DNA of 64,000 bases from Erwinia psidii (GTDB lineage: Bacteria; Pseudomonadota; Gammaproteobacteria; Enterobacterales; Enterobacteriaceae), in assembly GCF_003846135.1 (NCBI RefSeq), contig NZ_RHHM01000006.1, positions 186,001 to 250,000 on the forward strand, given 5' to 3'. Position numbers and translations under genes: made by a program. How positions within the stretch are numbered: position 1 is the stretch's first letter; each line of letters starts with the position of its first letter. Shown here in pieces: positions 52,745-61,707 of this stretch. The notes beneath the pieces are model-generated. The model was not told the origin of the DNA and ran no database searches. It saw nothing but the letters and a program-made list of their open reading frames with translations.

Positions 52745-53767
52745 TCAGCCATTTTCCAGAGGCATAAGCTCAGACAGTGGCCACCGCGGTCGCACAGTGA
52801 TGCCCAGCTCATCCCGCAAACCCTCCTTCAGCCGAACCATACCGGCATAAGCTATCATTGCGCCGTTATCAGTACAGAGTTCAGGACGGGCATAAAAAAC
52901 TTCGCCGCCGCGTGCTTTCATGACCTCAGCCATTTTGGTCCGCAACGTATGATTGGCACTGACCCCTCCCGCAATCACCAGTCTTTTAAAGCCGCTTTGT
53001 TCCAGGGCTCGCTTACATTTGATCACCAGCGTATCCACCACCGCATCTTCAAATGCTCTGGCAATATCAGAGCGGGTTTGAAGGTCATCACTGTTTTCAC
53101 GGATGGTGTTGGCAGCAAACGTCTTCAGCCCGGAGAAGCTGAAATCAAGTCCCGGACGATCGGTCATTGGTCGCGGGAAAATGAAGCGTTTTTCAACCCC
53201 CTGCTGTGCCATTTTCGACAGCATCGGCCCCCCCGGATAATCCAGACCAAGCAATTTTGCCGTTTTATCAAAAGCCTCACCAGCAGCGTCGTCAACAGAT
53301 TCACCCAACAGGGTATATTCTCCAATTCCGGTAACGCCAATCAACTGCGTATGCCCACCGGAAACCAGCAGTGCGATAAACGGAAATGCGGGCGGATTAT
53401 CCTCCAACATTGGAGCCAGCAGATGCCCTTCCATATGATGAATCGGGATTGCCGGCACATCCCAGGCAAACGCCAACGCACGCCCGATTGTCGCCCCAAC
53501 CAGCAATGCCCCAACTAACCCTGGCCCCGCCGTGTAGGCTACGGCGTCAATATCATGCGCCTGCAACCCGGCCTCTTTTATCGCAGCCTGAATTAACGGT
53601 ACGGTTTTGCGCACATGATCGCGCGAAGCAAGCTCTGGCACCACCCCACCGTATTCGGCGTGGAGTTTGACCTGGCTATAAAGCTGGTTGGCTATTAAGC
53701 CGGAGACATCGTGGTAAATCGCGATACCGGTTTCATCGCAGGACGTTTCTATTCCGAGCACACGCAT
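52745..53767 (-). CDS. tsaD: tRNA N6-adenosine threonylcarbamoyltransferase
   Basis: 340 residues (E. coli TsaD 337). It transfers threonylcarbamoyl to A37 of ANN-decoding tRNAs together with TsaB, TsaC and TsaE. The ASKHA fold motifs are [14 protein letters not shown], the metal histidines in [19 protein letters not shown] and the C-terminal [19 protein letters not shown] precedes the ATG. It is divergent from rpsU. Confidence 0.97.
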   Translation of the reverse strand: MRVLGIETSCDETGIAIYHDVSGLIANQLYSQVKLHAEYGGVVPELASRDHVRKTVPLIQAAIKEAGLQAHDIDAVAYTAGPGLVGALLVGATIGRALAFAWDVPAIPIHHMEGHLLAPMLEDNPPAFPFIALLVSGGHTQLIGVTGIGEYTLLGESVDDAAGEAFDKTAKLLGLDYPGGPMLSKMAQQGVEKRFIFPRPMTDRPGLDFSFSGLKTFAANTIRENSDDLQTRSDIARAFEDAVVDTLVIKCKRALEQSGFKRLVIAGGVSANHTLRTKMAEVMKARGGEVFYARPELCTDNGAMIAYAGMVRLKEGLRDELGITVRPRWPLSELMPLENG

Positions 53768-53976
53768 ATCTTTTCACCTCTTTTCTTGCGGCGCGCAGTG
53801 TAGCATGAAGGGGCGCTTATCGGCGGCACTTTTCAGACGGTTAACCGCGCCTCGCGGAAGGAGTGAACGGAAAATATTTTTCACCGCGGCGGATGATTCA
53901 GGTATAATCGCCCACCTGAAAAAAAACCGGCAGCGGCACAGGCGGCGCATCTGTTGGTGACATTACGCTATGGTGC

Positions 53977-54006
53977 TTTACAACGCAGCCTGTGTTGGAG
54001 TAGAAT
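53977..54006 (+). promoter_or_regulatory. Probable promoter of the rpsU-dnaG-rpoD operon
   Basis: -35 TTTACA and -10 TAGAAT with an 18-base spacer, about 70 bases before rpsU. A second TATAAT at 53903-53908, with a weak -35, may be another start, as several promoters serve this operon in E. coli. The 309-base tsaD-rpsU gap shows nothing else recognisable; a LexA box was looked for and not found. Confidence 0.55.
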
Positions 54007-54037
54007 TTCGCACCATTTTGAAACAAGCTGGCACTGA

Positions 54038-54292
<255 letters not shown>

Positions 54293-54325
54293 TTTTACGC
54301 TTTACAGACAAGTAATTAGTATAAG

Positions 54326-54360
54326 AAGGCCGTGCTTTCCGAAAGGAATGCGCGGCTTGT
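54326..54360 (+). terminator. Attenuating terminator between rpsU and dnaG
   Basis: AAGGCCGTGCTTTCC and GGAATGCGCGGCTT form a long hairpin around a GAAA loop, followed by TGTTCTCGTTT. The same position in E. coli holds the internal terminator that keeps rpsU mRNA more abundant than dnaG mRNA. Confidence 0.75.
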
Positions 54361-54390
54361 TCTCGTTTATGAGCTGATAAACCGGGGCTT

Positions 54391-56136
54391 ATGGCTGGAC
54401 GAATTCCACGCATATTTATCAATGACTTGCTGGCTCGCACGGACATCGTGGATCTGATTGATGCCCGTGTGAAGCTGAAAAAGCAGGGAAAGAACTATCA
54501 CGCGTGTTGTCCCTTCCATAATGAAAAAACCCCCTCTTTCACCGTTAATGGTGAAAAACAGTTCTACCACTGTTTCGGCTGCGGTGCGCACGGTAATGCT
54601 ATTGATTTCCTGATGAATTACGATCGTCTGGAATTCGTGGAAAGTATTGAAGAGCTGGCCACACTCTACGGACTGGAAGTGCCGTATGAGAGCGGAAGTG
54701 GCCCCAGCCAACTGGAACGCCATCAACGCCAGAGTCTTTATCAGCTGATGGATGGATTAAGTCGCTTTTACCAGCAGGCTCTGAAGCAGCAACAGGCCTC
54801 TGCTGCACGTGATTATCTGCAAAAACGTGGATTGAGCGACGAGGTGACTGAACATTTTTCGATTGGCTTCGCGCCTGCGGGATGGGATAACGCCCTGAAG
54901 CAGTTTGGCAGCAATCAGGACGACAGACAGTCGTTGATTGATGCCGGCATGCTGGTCACTAACGACCAGGGACGTAGTTACGATCGCTTCCGTGAGCGGG
55001 TCATGTTCCCGATTCACGACAAGCGTGGCCGGGTAATTGGTTTTGGTGGACGTGTTCTTGGCGATGCACTGCCAAAATATCTGAACTCACCAGAAACCGA
55101 CATTTTTCATAAGGGGCGTCAGCTGTATGGCCTTTATGAAGCACAAAAGAAACATCCTGAACCGGCAAAGCTGTTAGTGGTCGAAGGCTACATGGATGTG
55201 GTTGCACTGGCACAGTTTGGCATTGATTATGCGGTTGCGTCACTGGGAACCTCGACGACCCCTGAACACATTCAGCTTCTTTTCCGTACGACAAATAACG
55301 TGATTTGTTGCTATGACGGTGACAGAGCTGGCCGAGAAGCCGCATGGCGTGCTCTGGAAACCGCATTGCCTTACATGAATGATGGTCGTCAGCTACGCTT
55401 TATGTTTCTGCCGGACGGCGAAGACCCGGATACGCTGGTACGTAAAGAAGGGAAAGACGCATTTGAAAGCCGAATGGAGAAAGCCATTCCACTTTCTTCT
55501 TTCCTGTATGACACGCTGCTGCCTCAGGTTGACCTGAGTACGCCTGATGGACGTGCACAGTTGACGACGCTGGCACTGCCGTTGCTCAGCCAGGTACCGG
55601 GAGAGACATTACGCATCTATTTGCGGCAGGTTTTGGGGGATAAACTGGGCATCCCGGACCATGTGCAATTAGAAAAACTGCTGCCAAAACAGGATGAGAG
55701 CGCGAAACCTTCCCAGCCCCCGCAGCTAAAGCGTACAACCATGCGTATACTGATTGGGTTGCTGATACAAAACCCTGATTTGGCGACAATGGTACCGTCG
55801 ATGCAGGGATTGGAAAATTCAGACGTGGCAGGTTTTCCTCTGTTTGTAGAGTTAGTGGAGACATGCAACGCTCATCCTGGCCTGAAGACCGGACAGCTAC
55901 TTGAGTTATATCGTGGAACAAAATTTAGCCAGAGTATTGAAACCCTGGCGACCTGGAACCACATGATAGTAGATGAAGAGGTTGAAACCATGTTCAAGGA
56001 TTCGCTGGCCAGCATGTACGATGCAGCGTTGGAGCGACGGCTCGAAGAACTGATTGCCCGCGATCGCACACATGTACTGAACGCGGAAGAACGCCGGGAA
56101 TTTTGGACCCTGAGTCAGGCGTTGAAGAAACAGTAA
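54391..56136 (+). CDS. dnaG: DNA primase
   Basis: 581 residues, as in E. coli. It makes RNA primers for the replication fork. The N-terminal CHC2 zinc ribbon is seen in HACCPFHNEKTPSF and FYHCFGCGAHG. The TOPRIM catalytic core (about 255-345) has LVVEGYMDVVALAQFG and CYDGDRAGREAAWRAL. The C-terminal helical domain that binds DnaB ends with ERREFWTLSQALKKQ. It has little ribosome binding sequence, which fits the low output of the gene. Confidence 0.97.
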   Translation: MAGRIPRIFINDLLARTDIVDLIDARVKLKKQGKNYHACCPFHNEKTPSFTVNGEKQFYHCFGCGAHGNAIDFLMNYDRLEFVESIEELATLYGLEVPYESGSGPSQLERHQRQSLYQLMDGLSRFYQQALKQQQASAARDYLQKRGLSDEVTEHFSIGFAPAGWDNALKQFGSNQDDRQSLIDAGMLVTNDQGRSYDRFRERVMFPIHDKRGRVIGFGGRVLGDALPKYLNSPETDIFHKGRQLYGLYEAQKKHPEPAKLLVVEGYMDVVALAQFGIDYAVASLGTSTTPEHIQLLFRTTNNVICCYDGDRAGREAAWRALETALPYMNDGRQLRFMFLPDGEDPDTLVRKEGKDAFESRMEKAIPLSSFLYDTLLPQVDLSTPDGRAQLTTLALPLLSQVPGETLRIYLRQVLGDKLGIPDHVQLEKLLPKQDESAKPSQPPQLKRTTMRILIGLLIQNPDLATMVPSMQGLENSDVAGFPLFVELVETCNAHPGLKTGQLLELYRGTKFSQSIETLATWNHMIVDEEVETMFKDSLASMYDAALERRLEELIARDRTHVLNAEERREFWTLSQALKKQ

Positions 56137-56498
56137 CCGTTAGCAGCTTAAACAACGGTCAGTAGCTGGTTTGATACCCTGTCAGAGCCTGTAGTTTAGC
56201 GCTGACAGACAACAGAAATGACGGACGCAATCAGCGCCAACCGTTTTTTGTGCGCACAGTCTGCATGAACCGCAGTGTAGATAAGTACCTAAGGATTCAG
56301 CGCAGGGCGCAAACAAAACATGGTCTGATATGAGAGTCATGAACAGAATATCCGCGGCTTAAGTGCCGACTATCCGTCAGGTAGAGCCTGGCAGCCGCCA
56401 TGATGGGCAGCGGCAATAATCAAATGCCCTCACTGTTATTGTTGGCTGCTTAGCCGACCGACACCAATCTAATTTAACAGAAGTGTGGATACCGTCTT
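56137..56498. other. dnaG-rpoD intergenic region
   Basis: A 362-base gap, longer than the E. coli one as I remember it. No gene or clear terminator was recognised. It may hold extra rpoD promoters (heat-shock type), but I could not pick out a convincing one. Confidence 0.4.
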
Positions 56499-58343
56499 AT
56501 GGAGCAAAACCCGCAGTCACAGCTGAAGCTGCTTGTCACCCGTGGTAAGGAGCAAGGCTATCTGACCTATGCTGAGGTCAATGACCATCTGCCGGAAGAT
56601 ATCGTCGACTCCGATCAGATCGAAGACATCATCCAGATGATTAACGACATGGGCATACAGGTTGTGGAAGAAGCACCTGATGCCGATGATCTGATGCTGA
56701 ATGAAAACACCAGTGATACGGACGAAGATGCTGCCGAAGCGGCTGCTCAAGTGTTATCCAGCGTTGAATCGGAAATTGGACGTACCACCGACCCGGTGCG
56801 CATGTACATGCGTGAAATGGGTACCGTTGAACTGTTGACGCGCGAAGGTGAAATCGACATCGCCAAACGCATTGAAGACGGGATTAACCAGGTACAGTGT
56901 TCCGTTGCTGAATACCCTGAAGCTATTACCTATTTACTTGAGCAGTATGATCGTGTCGAAGCGGGCGAAGCCCGGCTGTCCGATATGATTACTGGTTTTG
57001 TTGATCCAAACGCTGAAGAAGAGATGGCGCCTACGGCAACGCACGTGGGCTCTGAGCTGTCTGAAGAGGAGCGCGACGACGACGACGATGAAGACGAAGA
57101 TTCTGACGATGACAGTTCTGACGATGATAACAGTATCGATCCTGAACTGGCTCGTGAGAAGTTTAACGATCTGCGTGTGCAGTACGAAAAAACCCGTACG
57201 GTGATCAAAGCCAAAGGTCGCAGTCATGCGGATGCCGTTAGCGAAATCCAGAATCTGTCCGACGTCTTCAAACAGTTCCGACTGGTGCCAAAGCAGTTCG
57301 ATTATCTGGTTAACAATATGCGTACCATGATGGATCGTGTCCGTACTCAGGAACGCATCATCATGAAACTGTGTGTTGAAATTTGTAAGATGCCGAAGAA
57401 AAACTTCATTACCCTGTTCACCGGTAATGAAACCAGTGAAACCTGGTTCAAAGCGGCACTTGCCATGAATAAACCCTGGTCCGAAAAACTGAAAGAAGTG
57501 ACGGAAGACGTACAGCGTAGTCTGACGAAACTGTTACAGATTGAGGAAGAAACTGGCCTGACTATTGAGCAGGTTAAAGATATCAACCGCCGTATGTCCA
57601 TTGGCGAAGCGAAAGCACGCCGGGCGAAAAAAGAGATGGTTGAAGCAAACCTGCGTCTGGTTATTTCCATTGCCAAGAAATACACCAACCGCGGTTTACA
57701 GTTCCTCGATTTGATCCAGGAAGGCAACATCGGTCTGATGAAAGCCGTTGATAAGTTCGAATACCGCCGTGGTTACAAGTTCTCAACTTATGCCACCTGG
57801 TGGATCCGTCAGGCCATCACCCGTTCGATTGCTGACCAGGCGCGAACCATCCGTATTCCGGTGCATATGATTGAGACCATCAACAAGCTCAACCGTATTT
57901 CCCGCCAGATGCTGCAGGAAATGGGGCGTGAACCGACGCCGGAAGAACTGGCCGAACGGATGTTAATGCCGGAAGATAAGATCCGCAAGGTGTTGAAAAT
58001 TGCCAAGGAACCGATCTCTATGGAGACGCCAATTGGTGATGACGAAGATTCTCATCTGGGCGATTTTATTGAGGACACCACGCTGGAGCTGCCGCTGGAC
58101 TCGGCCACCTCTGAGAGCCTTCGTTCAGCCACCCATGACGTGCTGGCGGGTCTGACCGCGCGCGAAGCAAAAGTGCTGCGCATGCGTTTCGGTATCGATA
58201 TGAACACCGACCACACGCTGGAAGAAGTTGGCAAACAGTTTGACGTTACCCGTGAGCGTATCCGTCAGATTGAGGCGAAAGCGCTGCGTAAGCTGCGCCA
58301 CCCAAGCCGCTCTGAAGTGCTGCGTAGTTTCCTGGACGATTAA
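56499..58343 (+). CDS. rpoD: RNA polymerase sigma-70 factor
   Basis: 614 residues (E. coli 613). It is the housekeeping sigma. Region 1.1 is at the N terminus, followed by a long acidic insert (about 185-210, a run of Asp and Glu). Region 2 has [34 protein letters not shown] and [17 protein letters not shown]. Region 4.2, which reads the -35 hexamer, has [20 protein letters not shown]. The last gene of the rpsU-dnaG-rpoD operon. Confidence 0.98.
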   Translation: MEQNPQSQLKLLVTRGKEQGYLTYAEVNDHLPEDIVDSDQIEDIIQMINDMGIQVVEEAPDADDLMLNENTSDTDEDAAEAAAQVLSSVESEIGRTTDPVRMYMREMGTVELLTREGEIDIAKRIEDGINQVQCSVAEYPEAITYLLEQYDRVEAGEARLSDMITGFVDPNAEEEMAPTATHVGSELSEEERDDDDDEDEDSDDDSSDDDNSIDPELAREKFNDLRVQYEKTRTVIKAKGRSHADAVSEIQNLSDVFKQFRLVPKQFDYLVNNMRTMMDRVRTQERIIMKLCVEICKMPKKNFITLFTGNETSETWFKAALAMNKPWSEKLKEVTEDVQRSLTKLLQIEEETGLTIEQVKDINRRMSIGEAKARRAKKEMVEANLRLVISIAKKYTNRGLQFLDLIQEGNIGLMKAVDKFEYRRGYKFSTYATWWIRQAITRSIADQARTIRIPVHMIETINKLNRISRQMLQEMGREPTPEELAERMLMPEDKIRKVLKIAKEPISMETPIGDDEDSHLGDFIEDTTLELPLDSATSESLRSATHDVLAGLTAREAKVLRMRFGIDMNTDHTLEEVGKQFDVTRERIRQIEAKALRKLRHPSRSEVLRSFLDD

Positions 58344-58367
58344 TCCCGGCCCGGTTCCTGCTCGCTG

Positions 58368-58396
58368 AAAGCCCCTGTATACAGGGGCTTTTTTAT
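58368..58396 (+). terminator. rpoD terminator
   Basis: AAGCCCCTGTA and TACAGGGGCTT make a perfect palindrome running into TTTTTTAT. It ends the macromolecular synthesis operon. Confidence 0.92.
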
Positions 58397-58404
58397 GCGC
58401 AAAT

Positions 58405-59010
58405 AACCCCCCCCCTGTGGAGGGGGTCAGCAACAAATTGGCTCTGCCAGTAATGCTGCACATGGGAAAATCCGAATCTGTTATCCCCATAACCGATAAG
58501 GATTTAACCATAAACAGATTCCAGAAAGCATCGCATGTGCTGTGGTGCTGTCAATATCACATCGTATGGACACTCAGATACGGGTTCCGCATTCTGAGGA
58601 ATAATCCAGCCAGGGAGGTTTACAGGCAGATAAGGATTTCGAATGAACAACTCAGGATAGACGTGGTGGAGCTGGATCATGTTCACTTGCTGATAAAAGT
58701 CCCGCCGCGACGTTTAATTTCGCATGTCACTGGTCATTTAAAAGGTAAAACGGCTGTTCAGTAAATTCCCGTATCGGAGAAAAAATAAATTATGGGGAAA
58801 CCACTTCTGGGCACGAGGCTACTGCGTAGAAACCGTTGGTACAGACGAAGAGATGAGCAGGAAACAGGTGAAGTATCAGGAAAAGCATCAACAGGAAGAA
58901 AGCCAGCTTCGTTTAAAAGAAGTCTGAGCGAAAGCTCTCAGAGTCAGAACTAAGTACGCCCCCGTGGGGCGTAATCAATACCATCTGCTATGCAGGTGGA
59001 TTTTTATGTC
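58405..59010 (+). mobile_element. Degenerate IS200/IS605-type element
   Basis: The transposase relic (about 58508-58927) reads NRFQKASHVLWCCQYHIVWT, EVYRQIRISNEQLRIDVVEL and DHVHLLIKVPPRR, the HUH site of IS200-type TnpA. Four residues are missing before DHVH relative to the family, the start codon is ATA, and the frame breaks at LKGKTAVQ. The C-terminal half continues in another frame as LWGNHFWARGYCVETVG and ends KEV-stop. Palindromic hairpins flank it: CCCCCTGTGGAGGGGG at about 58410-58426 and CGCCCCCGTGGGGCG near 58960, as at IS200 ends. No accessory tnpB is present. It lies between rpoD and mug. Confidence 0.8.
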
Positions 59011-59065
59011 GGATGCGTGCCACAGGCATCTTCTGTCTGCGAATACAATAATCTATCGGCCTGTA

Positions 59066-59599
59066 TCACAGCCCGCGCATCGCTAACGCCGTGTCCAGCT
59101 CACGGTATGATTCGGTTAATTTCTCCTGGGAAGCACGATTAAGGCCGCTGGGATTTGGCAGCACCCAGACCTCTGTTTTCCCCACCGTTTGCGGCTGCTT
59201 ACCCCACTCTGCTTTAGTCACCCGGAACGCCTGTCTAAACGCCTGCTTACCCAATACAGCCAACACATCCGGCTGATAATGCAACATTTTATGCAGTAAG
59301 GCTTTACCACCATCGCGCAATTCCAGCCCGGACAACTCCGTCGCCTCTTTGGTTGGCCGCTCCACCAACATGGTGATACCACAACGTGTATCCAGCAATT
59401 GCATCTCTTCTTCCGGTTTCAGTTGTTTGCTGGTAAAACCGGCCTGCCAGATCGTTTTCCAGAAACGGTTACCCGGATGCGCAAAATGAAAACCCATATG
59501 GGCAGAAGACTTACCGGGATTAATACCGCAAAACACTACCCGCAATCCCGGCGCAAGAATATCGGTGATGTTATGTTCTTCTGATTCATGCTGATACAT
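59066..59599 (-). CDS. mug: G/U mismatch-specific DNA glycosylase
   Basis: 177 residues from the ATG at 59599, with GGGAGA upstream (E. coli Mug 168). It removes uracil and ethenocytosine mispaired with guanine. The active-site strand is [20 protein letters not shown], with the catalytic Asn in GINPG, and the wedge loop is [11 protein letters not shown]. It follows rpoD in E. coli too, but here an IS relic intervenes. Confidence 0.94.
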   Translation of the reverse strand: MYQHESEEHNITDILAPGLRVVFCGINPGKSSAHMGFHFAHPGNRFWKTIWQAGFTSKQLKPEEEMQLLDTRCGITMLVERPTKEATELSGLELRDGGKALLHKMLHYQPDVLAVLGKQAFRQAFRVTKAEWGKQPQTVGKTEVWVLPNPSGLNRASQEKLTESYRELDTALAMRGL

Positions 59600-59653
59600 T
59601 TTCTGCTCTCCCGACAATAAGCAAGCGTTGCCCTGTCAATCCGGTGTAGGTGG

Positions 59654-60571
59654 TTATCGTGGCTGAAAAGCGTCCCGCAGCCAGTGGATAAAACCTCTGA
59701 CGGCCCGCGGCACCTGAGCTGACCACGGACGTACTACATAAAGCGCACTGGCAAACGTGCCGACAGTCTGCCACTCAGCCAACAGTTCGACCAGATGCCC
59801 GTCACGTAACGCACTTTGCGCACTGAAATCAGGTAGCATGGCAATTCCCAGCCCCTGCAACGCTGCATCCCTGAGAGATTCACTGTTATTGGTGGAAAAT
59901 GGCCCGGTGACATGCACGGTAACTATTTGCTGTTCTTTTCTGAACGTCCAACACGGTGTTTCCACCCCGCGTGGATAATAAAGACAGTGATGCTCCCCCA
60001 GTGCCTGGGGCGTTTGTGGACAGCCATGTATCGCCAGATACTCTGGTGAGGCCACCAGCAACGCACGGGTGGCGCACAGTGGCTGAACCACATGTGTATC
60101 CGGTAACGTTTCACTGTGACGAATGGCTAAATCAAACCCTTCAGCGGCGAGAGAGACAAGTCGGTCAGAGACCTCCAGCTGTACATGGACCTGTGGATTC
60201 TCACGCAGGAATGCGGTCATATGCGGTACCAGCTGCTGACGGGAGAATGCCACAGGTGCCGTAACGCGCACCCGTCCACGCAAAGGCCCGGAGGAATCTC
60301 TGATACTGGAAAAGCTCTGTTCAATATGCGCAAACGGTGCACGAAGTTCCTCTACCAGTTTTTCCCCGGCGCTGGTCAGTCTTACGATGCGGGTGGTGCG
60401 CGTCACCAGCGGAACACCTGCCTGTTGCTCCAGCTCTTTGATCTTCTGACTCATGGCCGACTTGCTCACTGCAAGCCGTTCGGCGGCACGCGTGAAACTC
60501 CCCTGCTCCGCCAGAACGGTCAGCCAGTGCAAATGTATCCACAACGCCCCGGTACTCACATCCCTCATCAT
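59654..60571 (-). CDS. LysR-family transcriptional regulator
   Basis: 305 residues. The N-terminal winged helix (about 12-70) has WLTVLAEQGSFTRAAERLAV and SKSAMSQKIKELEQQAGVPL. The rest is a periplasmic-binding-protein-like effector domain, in the group often divergent from oxidoreductase or tautomerase genes (GRVRVTAPVAFSRQQLVPH, GFDLAIRHSETLPD). It is divergent from the tautomerase gene and probably regulates it. The inducer is unknown. Confidence 0.88.
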   Translation of the reverse strand: MMRDVSTGALWIHLHWLTVLAEQGSFTRAAERLAVSKSAMSQKIKELEQQAGVPLVTRTTRIVRLTSAGEKLVEELRAPFAHIEQSFSSIRDSSGPLRGRVRVTAPVAFSRQQLVPHMTAFLRENPQVHVQLEVSDRLVSLAAEGFDLAIRHSETLPDTHVVQPLCATRALLVASPEYLAIHGCPQTPQALGEHHCLYYPRGVETPCWTFRKEQQIVTVHVTGPFSTNNSESLRDAALQGLGIAMLPDFSAQSALRDGHLVELLAEWQTVGTFASALYVVRPWSAQVPRAVRGFIHWLRDAFQPR

Positions 60572-60806
60572 GATTGTTCACTATGGTAAATAATAAGTTC
60601 AAGTATAGCGCTTTTTCACAGTGGACTCTTTGGCTAAAGTAAGCACCAGGAATGAGATAACCATTGGCGGCCGACGCCTGGCCAACATCAACCACACCAG
60701 CAATAAAGCGTTGGTACTTCGCCAGTGGTCACTTTCCTGCCTGAAATATAGTTTGCTGTAACAGCCAGTTATAGCAATCCCATAATCTGATACGCGGAGA
60801 AAATGA

Positions 60807-61196
60807 ATGCCGTTACTCCAGTTTGATGTTATTGAAGGACGTTGTGAATCAGAGCTGAAAACCCTTCTGGATGCTGCTCACCGTGCGGTGCTGAAAGCGT
60901 TCAATGTGCCTGAAAGAGATCGCTATCAGATTGTTCATGAAAACAAACCTCATCATATGATTTTTGAGGATACCGGCCTCGGGCTGAAGCGCACTCACCA
61001 TCTGGTTATGGTCAGGGTATTTACCAGCCCACGGAGCGACGAGCAGAAACAGCTATTTATGGCAGAACTGTGCCGTGAGCTGAAGGAAAATTGTAATATT
61101 GCCGGGAGTGATTTGATGATTAGTTTTATCACCAACGGTAAAGGCGACTGGAGCTTTGGCAACGGCGTGGCGCAATACATCACCGGTGAACTGTAA
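60807..61196 (+). CDS. Tautomerase-superfamily protein
   Basis: 129 residues with the catalytic Pro directly after the initiator Met (MPLLQFDVIEGRCESELKTL). The length and the pattern of two beta-alpha-beta units suggest a fused 4-oxalocrotonate-tautomerase-type protein (HHLVMVRVFTSPRSDEQKQL, SDLMISFITNGKGDWSFGNG). Substrate unknown. The gap of 235 bases to the divergent LysR gene holds the promoters. Confidence 0.78.
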   Translation: MPLLQFDVIEGRCESELKTLLDAAHRAVLKAFNVPERDRYQIVHENKPHHMIFEDTGLGLKRTHHLVMVRVFTSPRSDEQKQLFMAELCRELKENCNIAGSDLMISFITNGKGDWSFGNGVAQYITGEL

Positions 61197-61707
61197 GCAG
61201 TGGGCGTGGTGATGCTGTTGTTACCCGCGAAGCCACGCATAAAATTAAAACAATATTAGCCAAAAAACCTATTGAGGATGGCATAAGCCACTGGGGATGA
61301 CGAGCCGATTGCGAAAAGGCAACAGAAGATATAATTGATTCTCCCTGATGAGAGAGGCCAGATGAAAATGTGTGCTGCAAATCTGAATAATAATTAATCA
61401 CGTAATATCACTATCGCACTTCATTAATTTAACTTCACATTAATCACTGGCATAAAGCATTCAAACTCTTATCCCAGGTTACCGCTTTGCCTTTTTGCCG
61501 GTATTACCCTGTCGCTAATACTGTGTTCACCTAAAATTCAATAAACCTTCAACAAAATGCAGTAAAACCGACCTGTACCCCGTCAGCCCTTTCCCGCCTC
61601 AGCATTGCCAGAGAGAATTCGCTACGCTAAATTGATCCGCCGATCGCAGATCGGACCATCGCCAGATACGGCCAGGGATCGTGCCATACAAGGATTAAAG
61701 ATACACA
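61197..61707. other. Gene-free stretch left of opgB
   Basis: About 510 bases, rather AT-rich, without a recognisable gene. The first part (61205-61290) could be coding relic (TREATHKIKTILAKKPIEDG in one frame) but matches nothing I know. The right end carries the opgB leader. Confidence 0.4.

Noticed and set aside
56930-57227. Serine-rich and hydrophobic minus-strand frames
   Set aside because: They are shadows of the Asp/Glu-rich stretch of rpoD.
58344-60806. ileX tRNA, expected near mug in E. coli
   Set aside because: No T-loop sequence of the GGTTCAAGTCC or GGTTCGAATCC type was found here or elsewhere in the window.
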